From: Chryseobacterium artocarpi
GTDB taxonomy: Bacteria; Bacteroidota; Bacteroidia; Flavobacteriales; Weeksellaceae
Reading direction: 5' to 3'
NCBI RefSeq assembly: GCF_001684975.1
Contig: NZ_MAYH01000001.1
Coordinates: 1 to 64,000, forward strand
DNA length: 64,000 nucleotides
Positions 54,796-63,699 of the stretch are shown in pieces; the first letter of the stretch is position 1, and every line of letters begins with the position of its first letter. The position numbers were made by a program, and so were the translations under genes. The notes under the pieces are model-generated. The model was not told the origin of the DNA. It saw only the letters and a list, made by a program, of their open reading frames with translations, and did no database searches.

Positions 54796-55780
54796 TTTTG
54801 AGTTTTACAGTCCGTGGTTCTTGTTACTTTTTCTGCTGTTTATTCCGCTTCTTATAAAAGATATCAGAAAACAGAAAAGAAAAGGGATCAAAGTTCCTAC
54901 CACAAAAAATATGGATGCCAGTGGTGGAATTCAGGGTGTACTTTTTTTATTGAAAATATCAAAGTATATCATTCTTTCTGCTCTGATCATTGCGATGGCA
55001 AGACCCAGAACCTTTACCGTTTCACAAGACAGAGACGATACGAAAGGAGTAGATATAATGCTTTCTATTGACGTTTCTCTCAGTATGCTGGCAAAAGATC
55101 TTAATCCTGATCGTATCACTGCGTTAAAGGATATTGCCATAAAATTTGTACAGAAACGTCCCAATGATAGGATAGGAGTGGTAGCATATGCTGCAGAAGC
55201 CTTTACAAAAGTTCCCGTAACATCAGATCACCAGGTGGTTATTGATGAAATTAAAAACCTGAACTCAGCAGGGCTTGAACCCGGAACAGCAATTGGAGAA
55301 GGTCTGTCCGTTGCGGTAAACCATTTGGTTAAAAGTAAAGCTAAAAGTAAGGTGATTATTCTGATGACGGATGGAGTAAGTAATATTGAAAACGCTATTC
55401 CGCCACAGCTTGCTGCTGAACTTGCAAAAAATAATGATATTAAGGTATATACAATCGGTATAGGAACAAATGGATATGCGCTGATGCCTACCGCTGTAGA
55501 TTTTTTCGGTGATCTGGTCTTCACTGAAGCAGAAGTGACTATTGATGAAAATACATTGAGAGAAATTGCGGAAACTACTGGAGGTAAATATTTCAGAGCG
55601 ACTTCAAACAGTAGCCTTGAAGAAGTATATGATGAGATTAATCAGTTGGAAAAATCAGATGTGAAGGTTTCAAGACTTTACAACTATCATGAATACTTTA
55701 CTGTTTTTCTTTGGATAGCATTAGGCGTGTTATTTTTTGATGCGTTGTTGAGATGGGTATTTTATAAAATTTTAAGCTGA
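54788..55780 (+). CDS. batA: BatA, VWA-domain membrane protein
   Basis: The 330-residue protein has a membrane segment near each end (SPWFLLLFLLFIPLLI, about 8-23, plus ISKYIILSALIIAMARP, and EYFTVFLWIALGVLFFDALLRWVF at the C-terminus). Between them is a VWA domain with the MIDAS motif DIMLSIDVSLSMLAKDL (about residues 90-106) and VIILMTDGVSNIE. BatA faces the periplasm and belongs to the Bacteroides aerotolerance operon, which is linked to oxidative and other stress resistance; its biochemistry is unsettled. Its stop overlaps the batB start. Confidence 0.92.
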   Translation: MFDFEFYSPWFLLLFLLFIPLLIKDIRKQKRKGIKVPTTKNMDASGGIQGVLFLLKISKYIILSALIIAMARPRTFTVSQDRDDTKGVDIMLSIDVSLSMLAKDLNPDRITALKDIAIKFVQKRPNDRIGVVAYAAEAFTKVPVTSDHQVVIDEIKNLNSAGLEPGTAIGEGLSVAVNHLVKSKAKSKVIILMTDGVSNIENAIPPQLAAELAKNNDIKVYTIGIGTNGYALMPTAVDFFGDLVFTEAEVTIDENTLREIAETTGGKYFRATSNSSLEEVYDEINQLEKSDVKVSRLYNYHEYFTVFLWIALGVLFFDALLRWVFYKILS

Positions 55781-56787
55781 TGAGTTGGTCGTTAGGAAAT
55801 TATTGGTATTTATTTTTACTGTTGCTTCTGCCGCTGTTAGCTTCCTTTTTGATCCGTTTTTTAAAATGGAGAAAGAAAAAAAGAGACCTCTTTGCAGCAA
55901 GCCAGTTTCACGATAATTTATTTGAAAAGAATTCAGGATTTACAAAGTTTTTTCCTGCTTTATACCTCTTAGGTACGTTATTTTTGATATTCTCTATTAT
56001 TGACCTACTGAATGGTTCAGAAGAAGTAAAGAGTAATCAGAAATTGAATAATGTGATCTTCATGTTGGATGTCTCCAATTCTATGAATGCGGAAGATATT
56101 GAGCCAAGCCGTCTGGTTGAGGCTAAGAATCTCATGATACAAACCATGCAGAAAATGAATAACGATAAGATCGGAATTGTAATTTTTGCAGGGCAAGCGA
56201 CTTCAATTATGCCGCTGACCACAGACTATAGCTCCGCCGAAACCTACGTTACCGGAATAGAAACCAATTCCATGAAAATTCAAGGGACAGACTTTCTGAA
56301 GGGAATGCAGGCGGCAGCTGAAAAATTTAAAAATGTAAGCAAAGGATCAAGAAAAGTAATATTATTGAGTGATGGTGAAGATAATGAAGGAAATGATAAT
56401 GCTGCTATAAGACTTGCCAATAAAGAAGGAATTATCATTACTTCTGTAGGAATAGGTTCAGACGAAGGAGCTCCTGTTCCGGAATACACTGCCGGACAAT
56501 TGATGGGCTACAAATCTGATGTAAACGGAAATACGGTAATTTCAAAAAGACAGACCGAAGCCTTAAATAAAATGGCAGGATCTACAGGTGGTACTTACAT
56601 TGACGGAAATAATATCAATGAAGCTCCGGACAGAATCATTGAGGCTATCAATAAGAAGACTTCAGGATCAGAAACGCTTGTGAAATCACAAAATGCCAAT
56701 CATTATTACCAATATTTTTTGGCTGTATCTATCATGTTTTTCTTTTTAATTTATATTTTTAATCCTAAAAATGACTTCAATGTGTAG
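55780..56787 (+). CDS. batB: BatB, VWA-domain membrane protein
   Basis: The 335-residue protein has the same layout as BatA. It has membrane segments at about residues 8-24 and 58-72, a VWA domain with MIDAS motif NVIFMLDVSNSMNAEDI (about 91-107) and VILLSDGEDNEGND, and a C-terminal membrane segment (YYQYFLAVSIMFFFLIYIF). BatA and BatB are paralogous and are thought to act together. Its first base is the last of the batA stop. No missing MIDAS residue is seen. Confidence 0.92.
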   Translation: MSWSLGNYWYLFLLLLLPLLASFLIRFLKWRKKKRDLFAASQFHDNLFEKNSGFTKFFPALYLLGTLFLIFSIIDLLNGSEEVKSNQKLNNVIFMLDVSNSMNAEDIEPSRLVEAKNLMIQTMQKMNNDKIGIVIFAGQATSIMPLTTDYSSAETYVTGIETNSMKIQGTDFLKGMQAAAEKFKNVSKGSRKVILLSDGEDNEGNDNAAIRLANKEGIIITSVGIGSDEGAPVPEYTAGQLMGYKSDVNGNTVISKRQTEALNKMAGSTGGTYIDGNNINEAPDRIIEAINKKTSGSETLVKSQNANHYYQYFLAVSIMFFFLIYIFNPKNDFNV

Positions 56788-56870
56788 TCTCCTATTATGA
56801 ATAATGATTATAAAGGCTACTTTAACCGAATTTTAACAAATAAAACCCTGTTTCTTAACATATAAAGGAA

Positions 56871-56878
56871 TAATTTTG
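56871..56878 (+). promoter_or_regulatory. -7 box before batC
   Basis: TAATTTTG fits TAnnTTTG and lies only six bases before the batC ATG, so it could drive batC-batD separately from a leaderless or nearly leaderless mRNA. Confidence 0.45.
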
Positions 56879-56884
56879 CAAGTG

Positions 56885-57628
56885 ATGAATACTAAAATCA
56901 TATTTTTAGCGTTAATAGTTGCTTTCCCCTTCTCAGGCTTTATGTTTGGGCAGGAGAACTATAGAACATTAGTTCATGAAGGCAACCAAAAATTTGATGG
57001 TAAAGACTATGATGGAGCTTCTTCCAAATATATGGAAGCTGTAAAATCCAATGAAAAAGATTTTACGGCTCACTACAATATGGGGAATGCACTATATAAA
57101 AGTAAGAAGTATGAAGAGGCAAAAGCAGAGTTTGAAAAGGCAGAACAGCTTTCGCAGACTCTTCCCGATAAAGCAGCAGCACTTCATAATTTAGGGAATG
57201 CCTACATGCAGATGAACCAGCCGGAAAAAGCGGCAGATTATTATAAAAAGGCTCTGAAGCAAAATCCATACAGTGAAGCAACCCGAAAAAATTATGAGAT
57301 TGCCAAGCTGAAGGAAAAAGAAAACGAGCAGAAGAAAAACCAGCAGAATAGCTCAGGCAAAGGCGGTGGCGGAAATGATCAGAACAAAGGTGAAGATCAG
57401 AAAGGTGATAAAGACCAAAAACAGGATCAGGGAAAAGGTCAGCAGAATGAAGGCAAAAGTGATCAGGGGAATAACCCTCAGCAGAATCAGAATAATGAAG
57501 GGAAAATGCCAAAGAACCTGGAAGATGCTCTCCTGGATAAAATAAACAATAAGGAAAAAGAAACCGCCAAAAGAATTTTAAATAAGAATTCTTATTCGAT
57601 GCCTGAAAGCAACGAGAAAGATTGGTGA
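56885..57628 (+). CDS. batC: BatC, TPR protein
   Basis: The product has about 247 residues. A signal peptide (IIFLALIVAFPFSGFMFGQ) is followed by three tetratricopeptide repeats (about residues 25-140: NQKFDGKDYDGASSKYMEAV, AHYNMGNALYKSKKYEEAKA, ALHNLGNAYMQMNQPEKAAD). A low-complexity linker rich in Gln, Asn, Lys and Gly comes next, then a C-terminal tail. TPR proteins of this kind bind partners, presumably BatA, BatB or BatD. I start at the ATG at 56885; a GTG and a TTG lie just before it. It is separated from batB by 97 bases that contain a -7 box and overlaps batD by one base. Confidence 0.88.
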   Translation: MNTKIIFLALIVAFPFSGFMFGQENYRTLVHEGNQKFDGKDYDGASSKYMEAVKSNEKDFTAHYNMGNALYKSKKYEEAKAEFEKAEQLSQTLPDKAAALHNLGNAYMQMNQPEKAADYYKKALKQNPYSEATRKNYEIAKLKEKENEQKKNQQNSSGKGGGGNDQNKGEDQKGDKDQKQDQGKGQQNEGKSDQGNNPQQNQNNEGKMPKNLEDALLDKINNKEKETAKRILNKNSYSMPESNEKDW

Positions 57629-59367
57629 TGCAGAATAAATGGATTTACATATTGCTGACTCTGGCATCCGTAATTACTTACGGACAGGTAAACCTTACTC
57701 TTGATGCAGACAAAAATGAATATGGTGGAAAGGATATTGTAAACCTTACCATTGTTCTTGAACTAAACGGAAGCGACCTTGTTCAGCAAACAGGATTCCA
57801 GCTTCCTGACCTTTCTAAATTTAATATCATAGGCAGCGGATCTGTTACCAATACTGTAATAGACCCTGCAACCAATACCCTGATTACTCAAAAAGTATCC
57901 AGAATCGCTCTTGAACCCAAGAAAAAAGGAAAAATAAAGATCGGTTCCGTTCTAGTTACCGTTAATAATAAAATTTATAAAACGGAACCTTTTGATGTTA
58001 ACATCCGCGATATTGTTGATAAAAGATCATTAGCAAGCAATACTTCAGGTGAAGTATATCTGAACATGGAGATTGAAGACAGGGAAGTGTATCAGGATCA
58101 GCCTACAATTGCTGTTCTTAAAGTATATTCCAGAAACATGGATAATCTTAGGAAAGTAAAGAATATCCGACTTCCTCAACAGGACAATATCAATGTACAT
58201 CCTATCAATTTTGCTAAATCTGAAATAGACCCTTCCGGAAATGGAAATATGGCATCGCAGGTATTGGCAATGTTTATGGTTTTCCCAAATGAAGCAGGAT
58301 ATGTAGAGGTACCTGGAGTATCCGCTTCAGTAAGTACTTATTCTCACAAAAATAAAATTGTTTCCAATAAAGTAAAACTGAATGTCAGAAAACTTCCTGA
58401 AGGTGCCCCTGAAAGCTTTAAAAATGCTGTAGGAAACTTTAATGTAAGTGTTTACAATGCATCAAAAGAAAAACCTGAAGCAAAAAAACCGATGAATGTT
58501 GTCGTAAAGTTAACTGGAGAAGGAAATTTACCTGATCTGGAACTTCCTAAAATTGCAGCATCTCCGGATTATGAGGTTTTCGCTCCTAAAATTACTTCTA
58601 AAGTATCTCCGGGAACTACAGGCATGAAAGGAGTAGTTCTGGCTAATTATGTAATCATCCCGAATAAATCAGGGGATATTTCAATTAAGACAGAGCCATT
58701 TTCTTTTTTTGACCCTCAAGATCGAGACTATATAGATATTGGGCAGAAAATATTGGCTGTAAAAACTTTTTCTCATGATCAGATCATGGAGTCCCGAACG
58801 ACAGTAGAGAAAGTAAATGAATACACCAATAATCTGCTTGAAACAGTAAATACACCGGTTTTAAAAACGACTTCATTCAAAGTAAAAGAAAAGAGCAAAT
58901 TCCATTGGAGCATCCTTTTGACCAATATTGCTATTCTTTTAGGTTTATTTATTGCTTATCTTTTATTTAAGACTTGGCAAAAAAAACGTACATTAGTTAG
59001 GGAAACCGTATCTCAGAAACCATTAGGTTCTGTGGCGGAAACAGAAAAGGAAATCAGAGAGTTGATGAAAACAGACATCAATGACTATTTCGGATATCTT
59101 GAAAACCTTAAAGACAATAATGAATATGATAAGTTCTTTGCTACACTGGAAGAGTTGGATCAGGAAGTGAGAAACCAGTATTTCAAAGGCTCTGTTGCTG
59201 AGTTTAAGACTTTTCTTGAAAAGCATAAAGGCTCTTCTTTAGCAGAAGAATATGGAAATTTGCAGCAAAGAATTGAAATGGAGAAATATTCACCTGTGAA
59301 ATCTTTGGAAGGAATTGAAGAACTTTTGAAAACTATTGTTAATTTATATTCACAAATTAGCAAATAG
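57628..59367 (+). CDS. batD: BatD-family protein
   Basis: The protein has about 579 residues: a signal peptide (WIYILLTLASVITYG), then repeated beta-sandwich domains. The first (about 25-125) contains VNLTLDADKNEYGGKDIVNLTIVLE, and the others PTIAVLKVYSRNMDNLR and MNVVVKLTGEGNLPDLELP. A membrane segment follows (SILLTNIAILLGLFIAYLLF, about 430-449), then a cytoplasmic helical tail. BatD proteins are anchored in the inner membrane and act with BatA-C. The ATG shares its first base with the batC stop. A separate transcription unit starts after its stop. Confidence 0.92.
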   Translation: MQNKWIYILLTLASVITYGQVNLTLDADKNEYGGKDIVNLTIVLELNGSDLVQQTGFQLPDLSKFNIIGSGSVTNTVIDPATNTLITQKVSRIALEPKKKGKIKIGSVLVTVNNKIYKTEPFDVNIRDIVDKRSLASNTSGEVYLNMEIEDREVYQDQPTIAVLKVYSRNMDNLRKVKNIRLPQQDNINVHPINFAKSEIDPSGNGNMASQVLAMFMVFPNEAGYVEVPGVSASVSTYSHKNKIVSNKVKLNVRKLPEGAPESFKNAVGNFNVSVYNASKEKPEAKKPMNVVVKLTGEGNLPDLELPKIAASPDYEVFAPKITSKVSPGTTGMKGVVLANYVIIPNKSGDISIKTEPFSFFDPQDRDYIDIGQKILAVKTFSHDQIMESRTTVEKVNEYTNNLLETVNTPVLKTTSFKVKEKSKFHWSILLTNIAILLGLFIAYLLFKTWQKKRTLVRETVSQKPLGSVAETEKEIRELMKTDINDYFGYLENLKDNNEYDKFFATLEELDQEVRNQYFKGSVAEFKTFLEKHKGSSLAEEYGNLQQRIEMEKYSPVKSLEGIEELLKTIVNLYSQISK

Positions 59368-59391
59368 TCAATTTATTTTCATATTTTTGCG

Positions 59392-59399
59392 AAATTTTT
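59392..59399 (+). promoter_or_regulatory. -7 box of the MarC-family gene
   Basis: TATTTTTG fits TAnnTTTG and lies 12 bases before the ATG at 59412, so this gene has its own promoter behind batD. Confidence 0.5.
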
Positions 59400-59411
59400 A
59401 ATTACAAAGGG

Positions 59412-60014
59412 ATGGAAATTCTTGATGGATTCTCTTTCAAAGAGATCGTTACCAGCTTTATGGTTCTATTTGCCGTTATTGATATAATCGGTTCAGTTCC
59501 TATTATCGTAAGCCTTCAGCAAAAATTTGGAAAAATTGAGGCTGGTAAAGCAGCAATTACTGCCGGAGCAATTATGATTGTTTTCCTGTTTGTAGGAAAC
59601 AAAATTCTTAAACTGATCGGAGTGGATGTAAATTCTTTCGCCATTGCCGGAGCTTTTGTGATTTTTGTCATAGCCTTGGAAATGATTTTAGGAATCGAAA
59701 TCAATAAAACAACAGAAGCAAAGGCTGCATCCATCGTTCCCATCGCATTTCCACTGGTTGCTGGTGCCGGAACTTTAACTACAGCATTATCTCTTAGAGC
59801 TGAATTTCATGATATTAATATTATCTGCGGAATTATTCTTAATACAATTTTCGTATATTTGGTGCTGAAATCAGCAAAGTGGTTAGAGAAGAAAATAGGA
59901 GATGCAACATTGATGATTCTTCAGAAAGTTTTCGGTATTATCCTTTTAGCAATTTCAATTAAATTATTCACTGCAAATTTTGCCCAATTGGTGCTGAATT
60001 ATGTTAATTTTTAA
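59412..60014 (+). CDS. MarC-family membrane protein
   Basis: The 200-residue protein has six hydrophobic segments and the MarC pattern: FAVIDIIGSVPIIVSLQQKFG (about residues 21-41), NKTTEAKAASIVPIAFPLVAGAGTLTTALSLR (about 97-128) and a C-terminal KVFGIILLAISIKLF. MarC proteins are inner-membrane proteins without an agreed function; the old link to antibiotic resistance was withdrawn. It is followed after five bases by a small membrane protein gene on the same strand. Confidence 0.9.
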   Translation: MEILDGFSFKEIVTSFMVLFAVIDIIGSVPIIVSLQQKFGKIEAGKAAITAGAIMIVFLFVGNKILKLIGVDVNSFAIAGAFVIFVIALEMILGIEINKTTEAKAASIVPIAFPLVAGAGTLTTALSLRAEFHDINIICGIILNTIFVYLVLKSAKWLEKKIGDATLMILQKVFGIILLAISIKLFTANFAQLVLNYVNF

Positions 60015-60019
60015 AAATT

Positions 60020-60217
60020 ATGAAGAAGTTTTATAAAGTATTTTTAGTACTGTTCATCGTTTTCATCGCTATTAATTTGTATGCTATCAACTGGCAGAAT
60101 GACCTTATCGCTGATGAAGACAACATTAAGTTTGTATTTTCTGCAGCTGCAGCTGCTATAGGTCTTATCTTACTTTTTGTAATGGATACCTGGAGCAGAA
60201 TCGGTATGAAAAAATAA
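60020..60217 (+). CDS. Small two-helix membrane protein
   Basis: The 65-residue protein has two hydrophobic helices (about residues 4-24 and 37-55, the second Ala-rich) joined by a short polar loop (NWQNDLIADEDNIK). No family is recognised. It is five bases after the MarC-family gene and before a strong terminator, so it belongs to that transcript and may associate with MarC. Confidence 0.7.
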   Translation: MKKFYKVFLVLFIVFIAINLYAINWQNDLIADEDNIKFVFSAAAAAIGLILLFVMDTWSRIGMKK

Positions 60218-60242
60218 TTCATATACTGATATTATAGATATA

Positions 60243-60272
60243 GCCTCTTTCGTTTTGAAAGAGGCTTTTTTA
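60243..60272 (+). terminator. Terminator of the MarC-family transcript
   Basis: GCCTCTTTC and GAAAGAGGC form a perfect nine-base stem around a five-base loop, followed by a T tract, about 25 bases past the stop at 60217. Confidence 0.9.
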
Positions 60273-60348
60273 TGATTAAAAGTAAGAAGTATGCTCGCTA
60301 AGCAACTGTTTTGTTATCAATGAGAGGATTAAAAGTATATTAATAGAG

Positions 60349-60425
60349 GTGGGCTTTAGCCCGCCAAAACATATAAAATCAATCACAAGGCTTTAGCCAA
60401 AACTTGGTATTGTTTAGCCCAAGAA
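60349..60425. repeat. GGCTTTAGCC repeat block
   Basis: Three related units occur in 77 bases: GGTGGGCTTTAGCCCGCC (60349-60366), AAGGCTTTAGCCAAAACTT (60388-60406) and GTTTAGCCCAAG. The GGCTTTAGCC palindrome is one I know from intergenic repeats in Bacteroidota. Nothing else is seen in the gap 60218-60533 apart from two terminators. Confidence 0.6.
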
Positions 60426-60475
60426 TAACCGATGATTTCACTAGTTTATACCAATATTTTCTATGAAGATCACAA

Positions 60476-60511
60476 AAAATACGCAAACTTATGTGAAAGT
60501 TTGCGTATTTT
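60476..60511. terminator. Terminator of the isochorismate synthase gene
   Basis: AAAATACGCAAACTT and AAGTTTGCGTATTTT form a near-perfect stem around a six-base loop, with A/T tracts on both sides. It lies about 25 bases past the stop on the minus strand. Confidence 0.85.
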
Positions 60512-60533
60512 ATATCAATAAAAAAATTATTAT

Positions 60534-61505
60534 TTAAGAGATAGAAAAAAGGTTCTTAAGGATAGCTTCAGATTTAAGTTCCGTTTCAATCCATTCCTTT
60601 TCGGGGTTGCTTTGTGCGGTAATTCCGCCGCCTACAAAAACATGTACAGAATCTTTATAAAGTCTTGCACATCTAAGATTCACAAAATATAAAATACTTT
60701 CTTCTGTTTCAATTTTAATATATCCAGCATAGAACTCACGTGGAAACTTTTCATATTTACTGATGTTATCATTACAGAAATCTTTCGGAATACCACAAAC
60801 AGCGGGAGTAGGATGGAGATCCTTGATCACACTGCTAAGATCTTCAGGTTTTATTACTGTTTTAAAATCCGTACGAAGATGTTTTATATTTCCGGAAATA
60901 TGATCATAAGTTTCAGATTGTTGAATCTGGTTTGAATAGTTTTTAAGAATATTCTGAATATAACTGGTAACAGGTTTTTGTTCTTCAATTTCCTTTTCAG
61001 ACCATTCTTCAGAGACAGGAAGAGTGCCTGCTAATGCCATAGTTTCAAACTCATGGGTTGTCTTATTGAATTTTCCCAAAACCTCAGAAAAGGCTCCCAT
61101 CCATGCGTTTTCTCCGTCATTAAATAAATATCTGAATGCATTCGGATAAGTGTGGCAAAGGTTGTTGAAACTTTCCTTATAATCAATTCCTTTAAAGTCT
61201 GTAAAGATTTTTCTTCTGGAATACACCAATTTGGGTAGATTGTTCTCTTTGATCACTTCAATAACCTGTTGTAATGTATTGCAATACTCTTCTTTGGTTT
61301 CAGCCGTAAAACCGGTAGTATCATGTATCAATAGATCGTTTGTTATTGAATTACTGTTGAATTCGTCAGTGTTGACCTCAATAATGTTTCCTTTGAAGCT
61401 GATTTGATTAAGGCTGTTGTATGAATAAAAATCGACAGCATTTGTATTGGTTTCTTCGTTTACAGAATATAATCCTTCGTTAAAGGGGAATTTGAAATAA
61501 ATCAT
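60534..61505 (-). CDS. menF: Isochorismate synthase (chorismate-binding enzyme)
   Basis: The 323-residue protein has the chorismate-binding domain: LPKLVYSRRKIF (about residues 94-105), WMGAFSEVLGKFNKTTHEFETMALAGTLP, the HPTPAVCGIP block (about 230-240), EFYAGYIKIE and the C-terminal GGGITAQSNPEKEWIETELKS. It converts chorismate to isochorismate for menaquinone (here probably with menC) or a siderophore; no siderophore genes are near. The N-terminal part is short compared with E. coli MenF (~430). The gene is transcribed alone. Confidence 0.88.
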   Translation of the reverse strand: MIYFKFPFNEGLYSVNEETNTNAVDFYSYNSLNQISFKGNIIEVNTDEFNSNSITNDLLIHDTTGFTAETKEEYCNTLQQVIEVIKENNLPKLVYSRRKIFTDFKGIDYKESFNNLCHTYPNAFRYLFNDGENAWMGAFSEVLGKFNKTTHEFETMALAGTLPVSEEWSEKEIEEQKPVTSYIQNILKNYSNQIQQSETYDHISGNIKHLRTDFKTVIKPEDLSSVIKDLHPTPAVCGIPKDFCNDNISKYEKFPREFYAGYIKIETEESILYFVNLRCARLYKDSVHVFVGGGITAQSNPEKEWIETELKSEAILKNLFSIS

Positions 61506-61529
61506 TAGCTATGAATGGATTTTGAAAAA

Positions 61530-62429
61530 TCAGAGCCCGGAAATAATATAGGAAATCCCGAGGTTAATTTTCCTTTCTGCAAAGGTATTATTACTCTGAA
61601 AAATGTCAAAATTATAAGAGCTGTTTTTTAATGAAACATTTCTCATTTTGTATTCCTGATATTCAAGTGATAAGAGGAATTTTTTCATAAGCTGATATTG
61701 AAGACCTAAAGAAAATCCTAGATTGATCTGTTGGGATTTAAAATCATCCAATTTGTTCATAACCATATTATCTGGAACCAGGAACTGCATTTTATATATG
61801 TTTTTGTTGCCTAAAACTCCAATAAAAGGGCGGATGCTTTTCCATTTGTATTGTAGTTTGAGCTGCATGGCATATTCAACATGCTTATTATTAAATTTTT
61901 GGAAGAGCAAAGGTTGTGCATCTTCTGAAAAATAGTATCCATTTAACCATGTGTCTTCTTTATTACCATCCAGATCAAAGGTGGAATTCCATTGATAAAA
62001 ATGAGCAGACAGCATTAATGAAAAATTTTTAAAAATAGGTTTCGATGCCCATAATCCCAGATTAAATCCTGTCTGTATATCTTTACTTTTATCTTTAGCC
62101 CACGAGCTTTTTTTAAACCCGAATCCTGTTTCTATACCCAATCGAATCCTTTTATTTATATATACCGCCTTTCCTTCTATTTTGTCTTTTATTGGAGAAA
62201 ATTCTGTAATATCATTTGAAGGTATATTAAATTGCCTTATGGATATCTCTTTGGGCATTAATTTTAAGGCTTTTTCCAGGTAGATTGTGTCATAAACAAT
62301 TACTTTTTCGTAGACATAAACAGTATCTATTTTCTTTCTTTGAGCATAAAAAGTTTGCAAAAAAATAAGAAAAAATATAAATACAGTTTTCTTTAAAAGC
62401 AGGGTTGGTTTTAGTTTATCTTTCCACAT
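61530..62429 (-). CDS. Probable outer-membrane beta-barrel protein
   Basis: The 299-residue protein has a signal anchor (TVFIFFLIFLQTFYAQ), then a segment KIDTVYVYEKVIVYDTIYLEK (about residues 33-53), a linker, and alternating strands with aromatic belts (LGIETGFGFKKSSWAK, NFSLMLSAHFYQWNS, INLGFSLGLQYQLMKKFLLSLEY) ending in INLGISYIISG, typical of small outer-membrane barrels. The role is unknown. It overlaps the sigma factor gene by 14 bases, so they are coupled, and the two proteins share the DTIYV-type segment. Confidence 0.7.
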   Translation of the reverse strand: MWKDKLKPTLLLKKTVFIFFLIFLQTFYAQRKKIDTVYVYEKVIVYDTIYLEKALKLMPKEISIRQFNIPSNDITEFSPIKDKIEGKAVYINKRIRLGIETGFGFKKSSWAKDKSKDIQTGFNLGLWASKPIFKNFSLMLSAHFYQWNSTFDLDGNKEDTWLNGYYFSEDAQPLLFQKFNNKHVEYAMQLKLQYKWKSIRPFIGVLGNKNIYKMQFLVPDNMVMNKLDDFKSQQINLGFSLGLQYQLMKKFLLSLEYQEYKMRNVSLKNSSYNFDIFQSNNTFAERKINLGISYIISGL

Positions 62430-63483
62430 ATATCGTATCTCTCTGTATGATTTTTTTTACCACAATGATTTTTTGAGGAGTATCATCCTTAGCTGTATCT
62501 TTTACAGGAATCTGATGTTCTTTTTGTTTTATTTTAATGGCTTTTTCTTCCTGAATTTTTTCTTTTTCGTAGATATTATCTTTGGTAGTGATTTCTGTAT
62601 TTAAAGTAATATCATTCGTGTTTTCATAAATTTTTTCCTCTTTTTTCTGTTCTGTTTTTTTATCAGAATTCATTTTTTTGGAAAGATTACTTTTATTGGG
62701 TTTGAAAATAACAGCAGCACTTACAGTGATGATTGCAACTGTAACACTTCCTGTAATGATACCGATTCTCTGGACAAAACCTGAGTTGTAAGGAATACTA
62801 AAGTTTTGAGAAGGAATAGTATCCGGGATTTCAAAATTTTTGGAAGGTGATATTGAAAAATCTGAAAATTTGTTTTTAAAAGTTTGTGCCCATAATATCC
62901 CCCCAAATCCAAAGAAAATAAGCAGTTGGGTAATTTTTTTTCTGTTTTTCGGGGTTTCAGCATTTACTGTATTGAGAAGGAAATTTTGGATTGCTTTTTT
63001 AGCTCTTAATAGATGGGACTTTGACGTGTTTACGGTGATTCCCAATTGGCTGGCAATCTCTGAATGGGAATAGTTTTCAATAAAATACAAATTAAAAACA
63101 GATTTATGGTGATGAGGAAGACTGTCAATAGAAGACAAAAGTTCTTCCTGTGTAAAGTCATAGGTGAGAACATGTTTTTTTTCTTCATTATTGTTCATAA
63201 CAAATGATGTTTCAGGAATTTCTGAAGGTTCTTCTGTGATAAATGTTTCTTTACTGCTTTTTCGGAGATGTTGTAACGCATTATTTACTACAATTTTTTT
63301 TAACCAGGCAAAAAGCATTTTTTCATCCTTCAGTTGATGAGCATTTTGAATCGCTGTTATAAAGCTATCCTGAATAATGTCTTCCGCTGCATGGGTATCC
63401 TGTATATATCTACGGCAAATCCCCAGTAGTTTTGGGGAATATTCACTGTAAATTTTTTGCCAGTCATTGTTTTTTACCATCAA
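62416..63483 (-). CDS. ECF sigma factor with hydrophobic C-terminal extension
   Basis: The 355-residue protein begins with an ECF sigma-70 module. Region 2 is YSPKLLGICRRYIQDTHAAEDIIQDSFITAI (about 14-44), and region 4 is ELLSSIDSLPHHHKSVFNLYFIENYSHSEIASQLGIT (about 115-151). After it come two hydrophobic stretches (about 185-203 and 238-260), a Lys/Glu-rich linker and a tail ending RDTIYVER. Ordinary ECF factors are about 180 residues. The extension may tether the sigma factor to the membrane or act as a built-in anti-sigma. It overlaps the outer-membrane-like protein gene, its likely partner or target. Confidence 0.85.
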   Translation of the reverse strand: MMVKNNDWQKIYSEYSPKLLGICRRYIQDTHAAEDIIQDSFITAIQNAHQLKDEKMLFAWLKKIVVNNALQHLRKSSKETFITEEPSEIPETSFVMNNNEEKKHVLTYDFTQEELLSSIDSLPHHHKSVFNLYFIENYSHSEIASQLGITVNTSKSHLLRAKKAIQNFLLNTVNAETPKNRKKITQLLIFFGFGGILWAQTFKNKFSDFSISPSKNFEIPDTIPSQNFSIPYNSGFVQRIGIITGSVTVAIITVSAAVIFKPNKSNLSKKMNSDKKTEQKKEEKIYENTNDITLNTEITTKDNIYEKEKIQEEKAIKIKQKEHQIPVKDTAKDDTPQKIIVVKKIIQRDTIYVER

Positions 63484-63500
63484 ATATTTAGTTTTTACTG

Positions 63501-63508
63501 CAAATATA
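63501..63508 (-). promoter_or_regulatory. -7 box of the sigma factor gene
   Basis: TATATTTG on the minus strand fits TAnnTTTG and lies 17 bases before the ATG at 63483. Confidence 0.55.
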
Positions 63509-63699
63509 GAGGTGAATCTACTTTAGCAATTGAGTTGTTGATCTGTTTTCTAAAGTAAAGTTGTTTCATAGTATGGATTTTATAAATTAATTATAGGATA
63601 ATAAATTTTCAATGGGGTAGAAAAGAAAGAAAAACCTATAGCAAAATTTCCGGCGCTCATAGAAATTCTGCTATATGGTTTCAGTCTGAATGAAAAAGT

